Part shown: positions 1 through 11,430 of the stretch, piece by piece
Layout of the letters: every line of letters begins with the position of its first letter
Position numbering within the stretch: position 1 is the stretch's first letter
Origin: Sinotaia quadrata
Lineage: Eukaryota > Mollusca > Gastropoda > Architaenioglossa > Viviparidae
DNA: 64,000 nt
Reading direction: 5' to 3'
Assembly: GCA_028829895.1 (NCBI GenBank)
Contig: CM054178.1
Location: 85,629,058 to 85,693,057, forward strand
Made by a program: the position numbers and the translations under genes
The notes under the pieces: generated by a model
Told to the model about the DNA's origin: nothing
Databases searched by the model: none
What the model saw: only the letters and a program-made list of their open reading frames with translations

Positions 1-1
1 T

Positions 2-153
2 GCTTTTGTGTTATTCCATAATTGTGAATGTTGTGAGCCACCATTTCATCTTTATGTGACTCGTACTTCCGTATAATTGCTTGTGTTATTCCATAATTGT
101 GAATGTTGTGAGCCACTTCATTTCATTCTTGATGTGACTCGTACTTCCGTTTA
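2..153. repeat. Two-copy tandem repeat, about 77 bp
   Basis: Two adjacent copies (2-78 and 79-153) share the phrases ccataattgtgaatgttgtg and gtgactcgtacttccgt. The copies differ by small indels. The array may continue to the left of the window. Confidence 0.85.
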
Positions 154-624
154 ACTAAAGTAAATAAAATTTAGGACATATACTGGTCGGTGGCGACGTT
201 AAATTTTCGAAAATACGTGCATCTAAACTGAAAAAAAGAAAATTAGAGCTAGCGAAGATATTATCGGAATTACTTCAGTAAACAGTATGCAATTAATGCG
301 ACACTCTATATGTAATTAAATATATTGATATAACCAAAGGGAAGACAACATATACTTTTATCTAATTATATTTTTAACATACCTCCACTCCGTACATTTA
401 AATAAGATAATCCTTCGATTTTTTAAAATAAAAAAACAAAAGAAAGTAAACAGAAACCACAAAGCACAGAAAATTGACGGTATCTTAGGTGAAAGAAAAA
501 CTATTGCTAAAAGTAGTTGTTTCCCTTTGTGAATATTCTTATGCCAATTAATTTTTAAATAGTACTGTATATTGATCGTGCGTTCGTGCATGTACGAGGC
601 ACGTTAATCGTGTTTTCAATTAGC
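154..624. other. AT-rich stretch, nothing recognised
   Basis: No repeat, RNA or credible coding frame is seen here. Open frames are short and biased to Phe, Lys and Ile, as expected of AT-rich noncoding DNA. Confidence 0.6.
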
Positions 625-1360
625 ACACCACTGAAGCCAGTATGTAAAGGTATCATACAGTCCCTACGCACGGCCATATACGTCACACCACTAAAGCCAG
701 TATGTAAAGGTATCATACAGTCCCTACGCACGGCCATATACGTCACACCACTAAAGCCAGTATGTAAAGGTATCATACAGTCCCTACGCACGGCCATATA
801 CGTCACACCACTAAAGCCAGTATGTAAAGGTATCATACAGTTCCTACGCACGGCCATATACGTCACACCACTGAAGCCAGTATGTAAAGGTATCGTACAG
901 TCCCTACGCACGGCCATATACGTCACACCACTGAAGCCGGTATGTAAAGGTATCGTACAGTCCCTACGCACGGCCATATACGTCACACCACTGAAGCCGG
1001 TATGTAAAGGTATCGTACAGTCCCTACGCACGTCCATATACGTCACACCACTGAAGCCGGTATGTAAAGGTATCGTACAGTCCCTACGCACGGCCATATA
1101 CGTCACACCACTGAAGCCAGTATGTAAAGGTATCGTACAGTCCCTACGCACGGCCATATACGTCACACCACTGAAGTCAGTAGGTAAAGGTATCATACAG
1201 TCCCTACGCACGGCCATATACGTCACTCCACTGAAGCCAGTAGGTAAAGGTATCATACAGTTCATACGCACGACGTTATTCGTCACAGAACTAAAGCCAA
1301 TATGTAAATGTATTATACAGTTCCAGTTCCTACGCACGACGCTATACGTCACAGAACTAA
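625..1360. repeat. 60-bp satellite, about 12 copies
   Basis: The period is exactly 60 bases: the phrase acaccactgaagcc recurs at 625, 685, 745 and so on. Inner copies differ at only a few bases, while the last two (from about 1261) are clearly diverged and one carries a 6-base insertion. Because 60 is 20 codons and no frame-breaking change occurs, both strands stay open. The + strand frame repeats TPLKPVCKGIIQSLRTAIYV (frame 586-1527) and the - strand frame repeats a Thr-Gly-Phe-Ser-Gly unit (frame 1352-555). I treat these as by-products of repetition, not as a gene. A translated repeat protein cannot be excluded without expression data. Confidence 0.95.
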
Positions 1361-1985
1361 GTCACTATTTTCTTTTTATAATGACGTGCAGATCGAGATC
1401 CAAAAGTTTGGGAAGATGGAAATCATTCAGATTTCGTTTTAAGTTAGTGAAATTTCTGGCAAAGGTGCCCTTGATTAAGGCTTCAATTGATCCCCTGCAC
1501 TTTTGTTTCCGAGTTATTTCCCTTTAGATCCTTTTCAAAAAGCGTTAGCTTTTATTAACAGTTTATGAAAAGACTAGAAACAGCTCGTGTTTATAAGCAT
1601 GTATTTATACATTCACATACACACATGCATATTCTTCATACATGTATTTATTCTTTTCTGCATCCATGCACATTTACACAGTGCTAAAGAGATTTACTTA
1701 ATTTGTAGATCTGTCTTAAAGGCAACAACATTTTCACTGAAAAATTTAACTTCACAACAAGCAAATTTAAAGTTTGTCATGGAAAGACAATACTGTAGAA
1801 AGATGCGAACATAAACCTGAGGATGTCTTTCAAGTGCAAAGATAAATATGTCCTTAAATAGGATGTACTCCTTTTGTATACTGTTCACGAATGGTTTGAA
1901 TGAAACTAAACCATTATTTTCAGGCCAGAAATAACGTGATTTCGTTATCCTAGGACATTTTTTGACATGATGCCATCAGGAAGAT
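1361..1985. other. Unique sequence, nothing recognised
   Basis: The + strand frame from the satellite runs out at 1527. The rest is AT-rich with no repeat or gene signal I can support. Confidence 0.5.
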
Positions 1986-1989
1986 TAGT

Positions 1990-2535
1990 TTTATATTCAA
2001 TGTGTTTCTGTGTGCGTGTGTGATTGATGCATGTGTGTATGAATATGAGTGAGTGTGCGTGTATGTGTATGCATTAGTGTCTGAAAGTGCATTGCATGTA
2101 GTGGAGTGTGTATTGGTGATGAGGGGGTTGTGTGGACATTGAGGGTGCATATAGTTGCGTTTTATTGGTGCGTGTCTATGTGTATTGGTGTGTGTATTGA
2201 TTTGTGTGTGTGTGTCTTATTGAGGTATCGTTGAGTGCATTGGTGTGTGTCCGGGTGTGTCGTGTGTGTACTGGTGTGAGTGTGTAATTGTATGCCTGTT
2301 CAGTTGTAGACCCATATGTACGAGTTTGTGCGTGCGTTTGTGTTAATGCGTGTGCTTGAATGTGCTGCTATGAGTGCATATGTGCATGACTGTGTTTGTG
2401 TGTGTTCGCATATTCGATTGCGTGTGAATGTCCACATCATGCACGAAGATGCGCGCGCGCGTGTGTGCGTGCGTGTGTGTGTGTGTGTGTTTGTGTGTGT
2501 GTGTTTGTGTGTGCGTGCGTGCGTGTGCGTGAGAG
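1990..2535. repeat. TG-rich degenerate region ending in a (GT)n microsatellite
   Basis: The + strand is a long run of imperfect gtgtgtgtat- and gtgtgcgtg-type words. A purer (GT)n/(GC)n core lies at about 2450-2530. Open frames in this stretch are Thr-His or Cys-Val low-complexity artefacts. Confidence 0.9.
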
Positions 2536-2741
2536 TAAATATTGTAAACCAATTCATATGCAGGCAGATGACATTCATTCGTACTCTTTCAACCTTGAAA
2601 TTGAATCTGACTTAAACCATGTTGCATCATTGAGAACAACTAGTTATCGTACGATCGTTATCACATATCCCCTCCCTTTAATTTAATCTACTGTTAAAAA
2701 GAAATTATGAAAGGAAATAGTCAAATGTTATCTCCTCGTCG

Positions 2742-2920
2742 GACCAATAGCGTACAGAAATCTGTAAATCTCTCAAATCCAATAATCTTTCGATAAGACA
2801 CGTCCTCTCCCTAGTATCGTAGTCTCTTGGCAAACACGAACCCAAGGAATCGGGGGAAAACACACACAAGAGACGCTCAGTGGCTATAAAACGGCAGAGC
2901 TAAAGGGATTATTTTCATAA
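2742..2920 (+). promoter_or_regulatory. Possible core promoter (CCAAT, TATA)
   Basis: A ccaat word lies at about 2745. A TATAAAA box at 2885-2891 sits in a GC-rich context (ggctataaaacggcagagc). An initiator-like ttcataa follows about 32 bases after the TATA box. Nothing downstream reads as a gene, because pyrimidine-rich low-complexity DNA starts at 3660, so this rests on motif spacing alone. Confidence 0.2.
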
Positions 2921-3659
2921 AGGATCACGATAATTTACAGCCTGAGTGATGAGTAGCTTACAGTGTATGTATTTTTTTTAATATTGTCTTTTCAAGTTTT
3001 ACTTTCTGTAACCTTGTAGGATTCTGGCCAGTTAAAATAGAGTTGCATTATGCTGTTTCTTTGATGTTTCTAGTGAATATCTAATACTTGTCACATAATA
3101 GAGCAACTGAGTAAATTAAACGGTACAAAGAAATCTTTTCTCTGTTCAAAAATAAACAGAAAGGGATAATTGTTCACATTCGTATAACGGTAGTTCAATA
3201 AATATAAAATGCCTCGGTTGCACATGAAATCGGACAACAAGAAATGAAAGAACATTTGTATAGCAAAGATAATGGTCGCCATGGCTCAAACGAAAGTAAG
3301 GGGCAAAGATCACCAATCACGTGACAACCACGAGGTCCTATTTTTGTTAGTTGGCAAATCCCGGATGAAAGCTTGCTGAATTCACACTCCACGTGACAAT
3401 CTTGCTTGTGCTTGAGCATCTATTTGGGCCGACACTCGGCAGGTTCACACGCAAGGAGCCCATTATATAAATATTGTGGTTAATGTCGAAATGCGATTGT
3501 CAGTCTGCGCTATTTCTGGAAAAGCGCATAAAACAAACAAACAAATATATATTTAACCTGCGCAATTAGCAACGTTATGGTATAAAATTGTTTAATGGTT
3601 ATGGATCAGTAAGTTAGCTTGCAAATGTTGCATATAAGGATAATTCACAACGACCCTAC
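2921..3659. other. Unique AT-rich sequence, nothing recognised
   Basis: No repeat or gene signal is supported. Short open frames on both strands lack coding character. Confidence 0.5.
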
Positions 3660-4650
3660 TCTAATTGTCTCTGTCTCTCTTGAATTTTCCTAACCTTGTT
3701 TTTTTCTTTCAAACTGTACATTTTTTTCTTTCCTGAACCCTTTTTCTGCATTCACTCCATCCAAATAACCTTTTCTCTGTATATCTTTCCTCTCACATTT
3801 TTCTCTCTCGTCATCTCCTGTAAATCATCCATCCATAAATTGTGGTTTGTAAAAATCTCTTGTGTCCAATACTCCTGACATTTAACATGGTCATTTCTTT
3901 GAACTTTTGTCTCAATTGCTGTCTTTATCCTTATCTCAATCACTCATTTTATCTCTTGTCTCTATCAGCGTCTTTTATCTGTTGTCCCTTTTATCTATTG
4001 TCTCAATATCTCTTTTCTTATCTATTCTCTGAGTTGCTTTATTTTCCTTGCTTTCTAAAACTTTTTCTCGATCGTTCTTTTGTATCCCTTGTCTCAGCGG
4101 CTGATTTTTATCTCTTGTATTTAACACTGCCTTTTATCTTATATTCAGTCACTCTCTTTATCTCTTCACTCAGTCAATCTCACTTATCTCTTATTTTATT
4201 CACTGTCTTTCATCTCTTGTCTCACTCGATGCCTTCTATCTGTTATTTTCACTTGTTCTCTTTAACCTCTTGCGTGTCACTCTCTTTTATAACTATACTC
4301 ACTCTTTTATTGAACTATTTACTCAATTGTTCTTTTTATCTTACTCAATCGCTCATTTTTGTCTTTCTCAGTCACTGGCTGTTATTTCCAACTTAGTTTT
4401 TCTTTTCTTTCCTTAATCTTTATATCTGTTTCCCTTTCTTTCGCTTTCTCAAACGCTCACTTCCTCCAGTCTCTCTTTCGCTCTTCTCCACTTCATCTCT
4501 CACTTTTCCCTTCTCTCTATCAGTCTTTTCATCTCTCTAATTCAACCCTCCCTCTTTACCCCTTTCATCTTCCTCTGCCATATATCTTCCTCATTATCTC
4601 TAATTGCCTCATTCTGTCTCATTCTCTCCCCATTCCCTCCCTTTCCAATC
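3660..4650. repeat. 1-kb pyrimidine tract with a degenerate 25-35-bp repeat
   Basis: The + strand is very rich in C and T throughout. Words such as tttatctcttgtctcaatcac recur with variation from about 3890 to 4400, indicating an old decayed tandem array. The open frames here are Leu/Ser/Phe-rich and follow from base composition. Confidence 0.75.
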
Positions 4651-4651
4651 A

Positions 4652-4741
<90 letters not shown>
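4651..4741. repeat. (CT)n microsatellite
   Basis: About 88 bases of uninterrupted ct dinucleotides end the pyrimidine tract. Confidence 0.98.
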
Positions 4742-4859
4742 GGAGCAACGTTCCTTTGATTTCTGACCATTTTATCAGAGACACATAGAGACATGCAATT
4801 GTCAACAAGGCTCTTAAGATATATCATTTTCATCAGCTAGAGAAACAATGCCTCTTTCT

Positions 4860-4932
4860 GTGTCATTGTCTCTTCTTGCATCATTGTCTCTTCCTGCGTC
4901 ATGTCTCTTCTTGCATCATTGTCTTTCAGATG
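4860..4932. repeat. Short 18-20-bp tandem repeat
   Basis: Four imperfect copies of a unit like tcattgtctcttcttgca are present. Confidence 0.8.
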
Positions 4933-5212
4933 CATTGTTTGTTCTGACTATACATTTGTGGAATGAAGTTTTTATTTGTTTCTCTTAGGTAAATATAGAC
5001 GTTTGTCAAGTTGCTATTTTTACATTTATTTCCTATATATTCCATCTTTTGTGAATACAATTGCTTATTATATATTATTTTGCTATCAGATATGTGTTGC
5101 TATTTACCATATTCTTTTTATTTTTTGTAAGTGTTTTTGTAGTTTGTGTATTAAGACCTTGAGTATTTTAAGTATAATTACCAATCAGTGCATTGGGTTC
5201 TTTCAAACATTT

Positions 5213-5252
5213 TCTAGTAGTAGTAGTAATAGGAGGAGGAGGAGGAGGATGG
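5213..5252. repeat. (TAG)n then (GGA)n trinucleotide repeat
   Basis: The sequence runs directly from tagtagtag into aggaggagg. Confidence 0.95.
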
Positions 5253-5621
5253 TGTAAATTTGTAGGTGAGGTTCTTAAGTTGACATGTCGCATTTTGCTA
5301 GAGTGAGTCAAATATAAGAAAAGCGTACCTGAAGAAGAGTGAAACCTTTCCACCACTTACTTCCCCTGACACCTCCCCTCAAAGAGATTAATGGCCGAAG
5401 CTGTTTGTGTCAAGTGCATAACGAAACAATTCAAATTAGAAAATGCAGTTTCAGAACTGCTAAACTTTCAAGAAACCCTTTTCTTGAGAGTCGTTCGTGC
5501 CTACACCCCACAACCAACGCACAAGTGCAGTAGGGTTTGGAATTCACATTGTTGTTTTCTTGCGTTTTAAGAACGTTAGCGCCAGTGAAGATGAATCTGG
5601 ATCGGTAGAGCTAGGTGCTCA
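5253..5621. other. Unique sequence, nothing recognised
   Basis: Short overlapping frames at 5339-5533 and 5497-5682 lack any recognisable domain. The second runs into the tandem repeat that follows. Confidence 0.4.
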
Positions 5622-5960
5622 AACTAACCATCAATCCTATATATATATTAATCGCAAGGTTTGTGTTGTTAAGTGTGATTAATTAAACTAACCATCAATC
5701 CTATATATATATATTAATCGCAAAGTTTGTGTTGTTAAGTGTGATTAATTAAACTAACCATCAATCCTATATATATATTAACCGCAAGGTTTGTGTTGTT
5801 AAGTGTGATTAATTAAACTAACCATCAATCCTATATATATATTAATCGCAAGGTTTGTGTTGTTAAGTGTGATTAATTAAACTAACCATCAATCCTATAT
5901 ATATATATATATATATATTAATCGCAAGGTTTGTGTTGTTAAGTGTGATTAATTAAACTG
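5622..5960. repeat. 64-76-bp tandem repeat, five copies
   Basis: The unit begins actaaccatcaatcctat, has a variable (TA)n centre, and ends gtgattaatt. Copies are nearly identical except for the length of the TA tract, which is longest in the fifth copy. Confidence 0.95.
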
Positions 5961-6146
5961 TGGACGTTAGTCATAAACCTAACCCAACAAGCCTTTGATC
6001 ACATTATCACACACCCTACCCTTTTCAGCAAAGTGCAGTACACTTTTTAGACTCTATGAGCATGAAATATCGATGGTCCAGCATCCAGATGTACTGGTCC
6101 CATCGAAAATAGTCCGGCATATCAAGACGTCTATATAATCAACATG

Positions 6147-6170
6147 GAACACACACACACACACACACAC
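6147..6170. repeat. (AC)n microsatellite
   Basis: Twelve or so uninterrupted AC units. Confidence 0.95.
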
Positions 6171-7336
6171 CCCGTCTGATCTAGCAGGTACCACGTAATC
6201 CCGATGTACTGGGTACAATAAACACCTAGTAGGCGGCACTGTTGTCCACCCCGATTGACGCTACTCCTGAGTGCCTCTAACCTAGGCATAGATAAATCAC
6301 AATGCCCAGCAAACAAGGGACGCAACCCTCCGTACCTATTCGTCCTATTGCTTAGTCATTACTACTGACATGTATGCAGCGCCAAGCAGACAGAGATTGC
6401 TCCATTCACGCAGGAAGCGCCTCACGCCACTTATGAAATAAGTTTTGTTTTTAAACAACCAAAAATAATGCATTTAATTTTTAAAAAATACTTTGTCGTT
6501 TAAAATTGTATTCCCTCCCCCCTCCAATCCCAAAAAAGAAAGTGAGATCATGGTAGGCTATAACGTCACATGGTAATATTGTTCGTGTTTTGCACTCTCA
6601 CAGCATCCCGAATGATTTTTTAAAATTCTATACTTTTCATTCACAGGATCTTTCCTTAAAGTTCCAGCTCTTACTTCTTCTTGAGATCCCAGAAAGACTA
6701 ATGTCTACGAACAAGATTAATATTTTGGTTCCACTAGTTTGTTATGGTATTCGGTTGTCTTCAAGTAGTTAGGATTTTATTTATCCATCCATTGTCTGAT
6801 GCATCATTCAGTAAATATTAGGTCATGTGAAATCAGGAATATTACTTAATCATGAGAACTAAAGATCAGGTTGTATATTTTTTTTGTACTGGACCCTGGG
6901 TGTGTCTGTATGCGACTAAAGTCGGCGCCTGGTGTTAAACGTCATGTAGCGATAGTAACGTAGATACTAGTGTTTGTGTTTTGCATAGATACAACAAAAA
7001 CGAGTAGCTTTTAAGAAAGAAAATGTCTTCTCTCTTTAAATTTGTAAATAGCTACTGCCATGTCAGTCTGCCTCTATTAACAGAAATGGGATTTGATTCA
7101 CTGCTTGCCGTACTTTTCAAATTTTTCTACATTCCATTTGCTGTAAAAGTCCACACTGATACGTTTGATTAGGTGGATGAAACTATAGGTATTAGTATCA
7201 TGTTTCACATTCTTGTCATCTTCCACTCTGAAGCTTAGTAGCCAAGCAACGAATTAAAATGACTGGTCGCGCACTAGGCAGATTAATATACAATCAAGGC
7301 CACTCCTTAACGACAGTGTCATAGTGTTCTTTTATA
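6171..7336. other. Unique sequence, nothing recognised
   Basis: Over 1.1 kb with no gene, RNA or repeat that I can support. Confidence 0.5.
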
Positions 7337-7337
7337 A

Positions 7338-7610
7338 TGAAGTCTTGGCACTATGCTAAGTGTAGATGTGACCACTCCTTTATGCTGAAGTCATGGCACT
7401 ATGCTAAGTGTAGAAGTGACCACTCCTTTATGCTGAAGTCTTGGCATTCTCTGCTGAAGTCATGGCACTATGCTAAGTGTAGATGTGACCACTCCTTTAT
7501 GCTGAAGTCATGGCACTATGTTAAGTGTAGATGTGACCACTCCTTTATGATGAAGTCATGACATTCTCTGCTGAAGTCATGGGCATTCCTTTATGCTGGT
7601 CATTGCGCTT
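7338..7610. repeat. 117-bp higher-order repeat built from 48-mers and a 21-mer
   Basis: A 48-base unit (tgaagtcatggcactatgct... to ctcctttatgc) appears twice, followed by a 21-base truncated unit ending cattctctgc. This 117-base block (7338-7454) is repeated at 7455-7571 and followed by a partial unit. All lengths are divisible by three, so a frame stays open by arithmetic. Confidence 0.9.
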
Positions 7611-7920
7611 GGTAAAAGCAAAACGTCGTTTTTAACAGTATGTCACGTAAGATATCAAAGTGTCTGAACAGTGCTTACTCGACGGGAAATCGAAGAAAGT
7701 TAAAACATGGATATGAAAACACAATTTAAAAACAATCAAGCAAAGCAGAATCGAAACCAACACGAATGAGGACAGTATATCACATTGGCTTTCTTGCTTG
7801 TCTTTTTTCCTTCAAAATGATGATAGTGAGAAATCAACATGAAGGTACAAACTGATTTTTCAAAGTAAATATTCCAGACGCACAGCTCTTTAAATTGTTT
7901 AAGGAATTACAGACCAATTG
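7611..7920. other. Unique sequence, nothing recognised
   Basis: No supported feature. Confidence 0.4.
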
Positions 7921-7923
7921 AAT

Positions 7924-7995
7924 GGTTGATTGTTTGATTGATTGATTCAGTGAGTGAGTGAGTGAGTGAGTGATTTGATTGACTGATTGATTGTA
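7924..7995. repeat. (TTGA)n / (GTGA)n microsatellite
   Basis: Blocks of ttgattga flank a pure gtgagtgagtga run. Confidence 0.95.
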
Positions 7996-8158
7996 TTTAA
8001 TTTGTTCTGTGTTAAGTAGTCAGGTGCCCGTGCTGATTAGACAAACATATTGAGACACTAACGGAATTGTATAAATAAATTCGTTTAAAATACAATTGAA
8101 CACTTTATATTGCGTCGTCCCATCTCTAAATGTCTGGTGAGTATGTGTATATGAGTGT

Positions 8159-8173
8159 GTGAGTGATAGTGTT

Positions 8174-8230
<57 letters not shown>
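8159..8230. repeat. Compound (GT)n(GA)n microsatellite
   Basis: A GT run passes directly into a GA run. Confidence 0.97.
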
Positions 8231-8231
<1 letters not shown>

Positions 8232-8568
8232 CTACGTGGTGAAATGAATGACGAACCATAACTGCCAAAAGTGAACACTTTTTTTTAATGTTGAAACGTT
8301 CTTGTTTTATATGTTCAGATCTTTATTATAATTATTTCGTTTTGTTCTATTCCTAATGTAAATATTATTTTAAGCAATGCTAAGTAGTAGAGATGCCCTA
8401 ACCCCTGAACCCCCTTATCACATACTCAATCCCGGAACCATACTCATTAGATTTTATCATAACATTTATAATTCGTGTATCATAACAAGTAATGAAACAA
8501 AGGAAATAAAATGCACTATATATAATATACGGTCAAATATAATAGCGAGTAACGATAGTGTTTCATAA

Positions 8569-8641
<73 letters not shown>
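8569..8641. repeat. (CT)n microsatellite
   Basis: More than 30 uninterrupted CT units, ending where the TATC-type higher-order repeat begins. Confidence 0.97.
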
Positions 8642-8643
<2 letters not shown>

Positions 8644-9016
8644 TCTTTCTATCTATATCTGTCTATCTTTCTTTCTATTATCTATCTATTAATCTTTCTA
8701 TCTATTATCTGTCTATCTTTCTTTCTATTATCTATCTATCTATCTATTAATCTTTCTATCTATTATCTGTCTATCTTTCTTTCTATTATCTCTCTCTCTC
8801 TCTCTCTCTCTCTTAATCTTTCTATCTATTATCTGTCTATCTTTCTTTCTATTATCTCTCTCTCTCTCTCTCTCTCTCTTAATCTTTCTATCTATTATCT
8901 GTCTATCTTTCTTTCTATTATTTCTCTCTCTTATCTATCTATCTATTATCTATCTATCTATTAATCTTTCTATTATCTGTCTATCTTTCTATTATATATA
9001 TATCTCTCTCTCTCTA
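8642..9016. repeat. TATC/CT higher-order repeat
   Basis: The phrase ttaatctttctatctatt followed by tctgtctatctttctttc recurs about six times, spaced by runs of (CT)n or (TATC)n of changing length. It appears to be a duplicated microsatellite cluster. Confidence 0.9.
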
Positions 9017-9435
9017 TTTATAAAGTCAAATAAAGAACGCTAAACCATAATGTAGTATAACAACACGCACGCCAACAAAGCTCAAAAATCCAAAGTGTCC
9101 TGCACAAGACATTTAAATTAAGATCGAGAAAGTATATTGTGTTACAACATACAGTCAAGTACGGATCGAGAAACGATGGTGATTTGGAACTTAAGCTAAA
9201 TAAAGATGAGAAACGACTGCATTACAACTTTCTGTCATACAAAATCCGGTAAAAGTGGTATAGCATAAATCAAATATATTCAGGTTAACAAATTTTGTTG
9301 CATTTTTTAATTCTCAGTTGGTGTGCTAAGCTTGATAATCCCGAGCTACGAAGAAGGTGTTTCTTAGGAACGGGGGTGGGTCTTAAACTGATAATCCAAT
9401 AATCTACATGTACCTCCAGCGCGTAGACGTCTTAC
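9017..9435. repeat. Start of an old, decayed tandem array
   Basis: Weak echoes of the downstream repeat are visible (aaataaagaacg, aaataaagatgagaaacgac, tgttacaacatacagtcaa). They suggest that the 9.6-10.9 kb array once extended here. The call rests on eye alignment only. Confidence 0.35.
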
Positions 9436-9596
9436 CCGCTCTCCTTGGAATACTTATTGCCGACAAGTAAAGACGGTGTAATATGTGCCGGAGTACTGAA
9501 ACTTCCGGAAAATTATCCGCTCTCTTTGGAATACTTGTTGCCGACAAGTAAAGACGGTGTAATATGTGCCGGAGTACTGAAACTTCCGGAAATTTA
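9436..9596. repeat. 81-bp direct duplication
   Basis: Two copies at 9436-9516 and 9517-9596 share ggtgtaatatgtgccggagt and other phrases with only a few differences. Confidence 0.95.
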
Positions 9597-10095
9597 AAGA
9601 CCATAATAGGGTATTGCAACTTCGGGCAAGATTAAAAGAATGATAGTGTACTTCAACTTCTGGCAAAAAAAAAAAAAAAATGACAGTGTTCTTCAACTTC
9701 TTGCAAAATAAAAAGAATGTTACTTGTTAGTGTACTTCCACTTCCGGCAAAATAAAGAGAAAAATAGTGTACTTCAACTTCTAATAAACTAAAGATATGT
9801 TAGTGCATTGCAACTTCTTGCAAAATAAAAATGATGATAGCGCATTGCAGCTTCTGGAAAAATAAGAGAATGATAAGAGTACTGCAACTTCTGGCAAAAT
9901 AAAGATAATGATATTGATTTGTAATTTGCAGCAAAATAAAGAAATTGATAGTGATTTGTAACTACAGGGGCAAAATAAAGAGAATGATAGTGCATTGAAA
10001 CTTTCGTCAAACTATAAAACATCGTGGTGTGTTGCAATTTTCGACAAAATAAAGACATAGAATGAATGCAGTGTATTGCACGCAACCTTGAGTCA
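9597..10095. repeat. Degenerate 35-45-bp tandem repeat
   Basis: About a dozen variants of a unit containing gtgtacttcaacttctggca followed by aaataaagagaatgata. Copy-to-copy identity is low, so the array is old. Confidence 0.8.
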
Positions 10096-10103
10096 AACTA
10101 AAA

Positions 10104-10415
10104 AAGAATAGGAAAAACATTTGATTAAAACTTAATAACTACACAATTACAATTAAACGTCAAATAAAAATTGGTAGGTCGTTAATAATTTATTTTACAA
10201 ATAATTGATTTCAAATAAAAACCAGATATATATATCAGTTATCAATGACGTCAAAGAATAGGGAAAACATTTGATTAAAACTTAATAAACGCATGTGGAT
10301 AACTACACAATTACAATTAAACGTCAAATAAAAATTGGTAGGTCATTAATAATTTACTTTACAAATAATTGATTTCAAATAAAAACCAGAATATATATCA
10401 ATTATCAATGACGTC
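10104..10415. repeat. 150-bp direct duplication
   Basis: Two copies (10104-10252 and 10253-10415) share long identical runs such as catttgattaaaacttaata. The second copy carries an extra stretch of about 16 bases around cgcatgtggataac. Confidence 0.95.
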
Positions 10416-10870
10416 AATACATCGCAACTTACATACAAATAAAAACAGGTAAATTTCAATATATCACAACTTACGGACATGAAATCTCAGGTAGATATCA
10501 ATATATCACAACTGACAGATAAATACAAGCAGGTAGCTGTTAATGTATTAAAACTTGCAACCAAATAAGGGCCGACGTGTTGTACAGCTTACAAATACAA
10601 GGTGGTAGATGTTGAGGTACTACTACACAAGAAGAACCGACATGGTAGTTTAATTTATTGACACATGTCAACAGGGAGACGACGATGTATTGCATGACAT
10701 GTAAACAAGGCTAGGAATGAATTGTTTACAGAGCCGTGCGATGATGAATTCCGATGGAACTGAGAGATGACAGTATATTATAAGACAGCCAAATAAAGAG
10801 AATGAAGCTGCGGTGTTTTACAGTTTTCAGTCAAACACAGCCAGTCGAATTATAATACATACACCGACGT
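10416..10870. repeat. Continuation of the decayed array
   Basis: Phrases such as caatatatcacaacttac and acagataaatacaagcaggtag recur every 40-50 bases with heavy divergence. They echo the units at 9.6-10.1 kb. Confidence 0.5.
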
Positions 10871-10967
10871 TGATTCTTTCAGAACCTCAGTGATCTCCCC
10901 TTAAGTAAATATGTTAGCACTCTTCCTCCATAAAAGGTGGAGACCACTCGTAGATAGCGGAGTGACA

Positions 10968-11024
10968 CGCACGCACACACACAAACACACACACACACAC
11001 GTGCATATGCACACACATACACAC
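10968..11024. repeat. AC-rich microsatellite
   Basis: Interrupted (AC)n. Confidence 0.9.
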
Positions 11025-11121
11025 TATCACCCTCCCCAGCACTTACAAGAGGCAACGGTAATAAATTTGCTCGGTTAGCTTCGCCGAAATCGATAGGTAG
11101 AGAGCGTTATCATCTTCACGC

Positions 11122-11430
11122 TAAAGCAACAGGACGACAGTCTGTACCGAAAGCAACAGGTCGACGATCTGTACCGAAAGCAGCAAGCCGATAACACCTA
11201 TCGAAAGCAACAGGCCAACAATTCCGTACCGAAAGCAACATGTCGACAATCCATATCGAAAGTAACAGGCCGACAATTCCGTACCGAAAACAGCAGGTCG
11301 ACAATCTACCTCGAAAGCAACAGGCTGACAATCCGTACCAAAAGCAACAGGCTGACAATCCGTACCAAAAGCAACAGGCCAACAATCCCTACCGAAAGGT
11401 ACAGGCCAATAATCCGTACCGATAGCAACT
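11122..11430. repeat. 27-bp minisatellite, about 11 copies
   Basis: The unit is approximately cgaaagcaacaggccgacaa plus a tccgtac tail. Most copies are 27 bases, with a few of 28. Nine-codon periodicity keeps frames open on both strands (a Pro-Tyr-Arg-Lys-Gln-Gln motif on +), which I regard as incidental. Confidence 0.92.

Noticed and set aside
586..1527. 313-codon + strand frame and its 265-codon - strand counterpart
   Set aside because: Both are produced by a 60-bp satellite whose unit is a whole number of codons. No flanking domain, signal or promoter supports a gene.
3842..4742. Hydrophobic Leu/Phe/Ser-rich frames resembling membrane proteins
   Set aside because: They reflect the pyrimidine-rich composition of the strand and have no defined helices, start context or domain.
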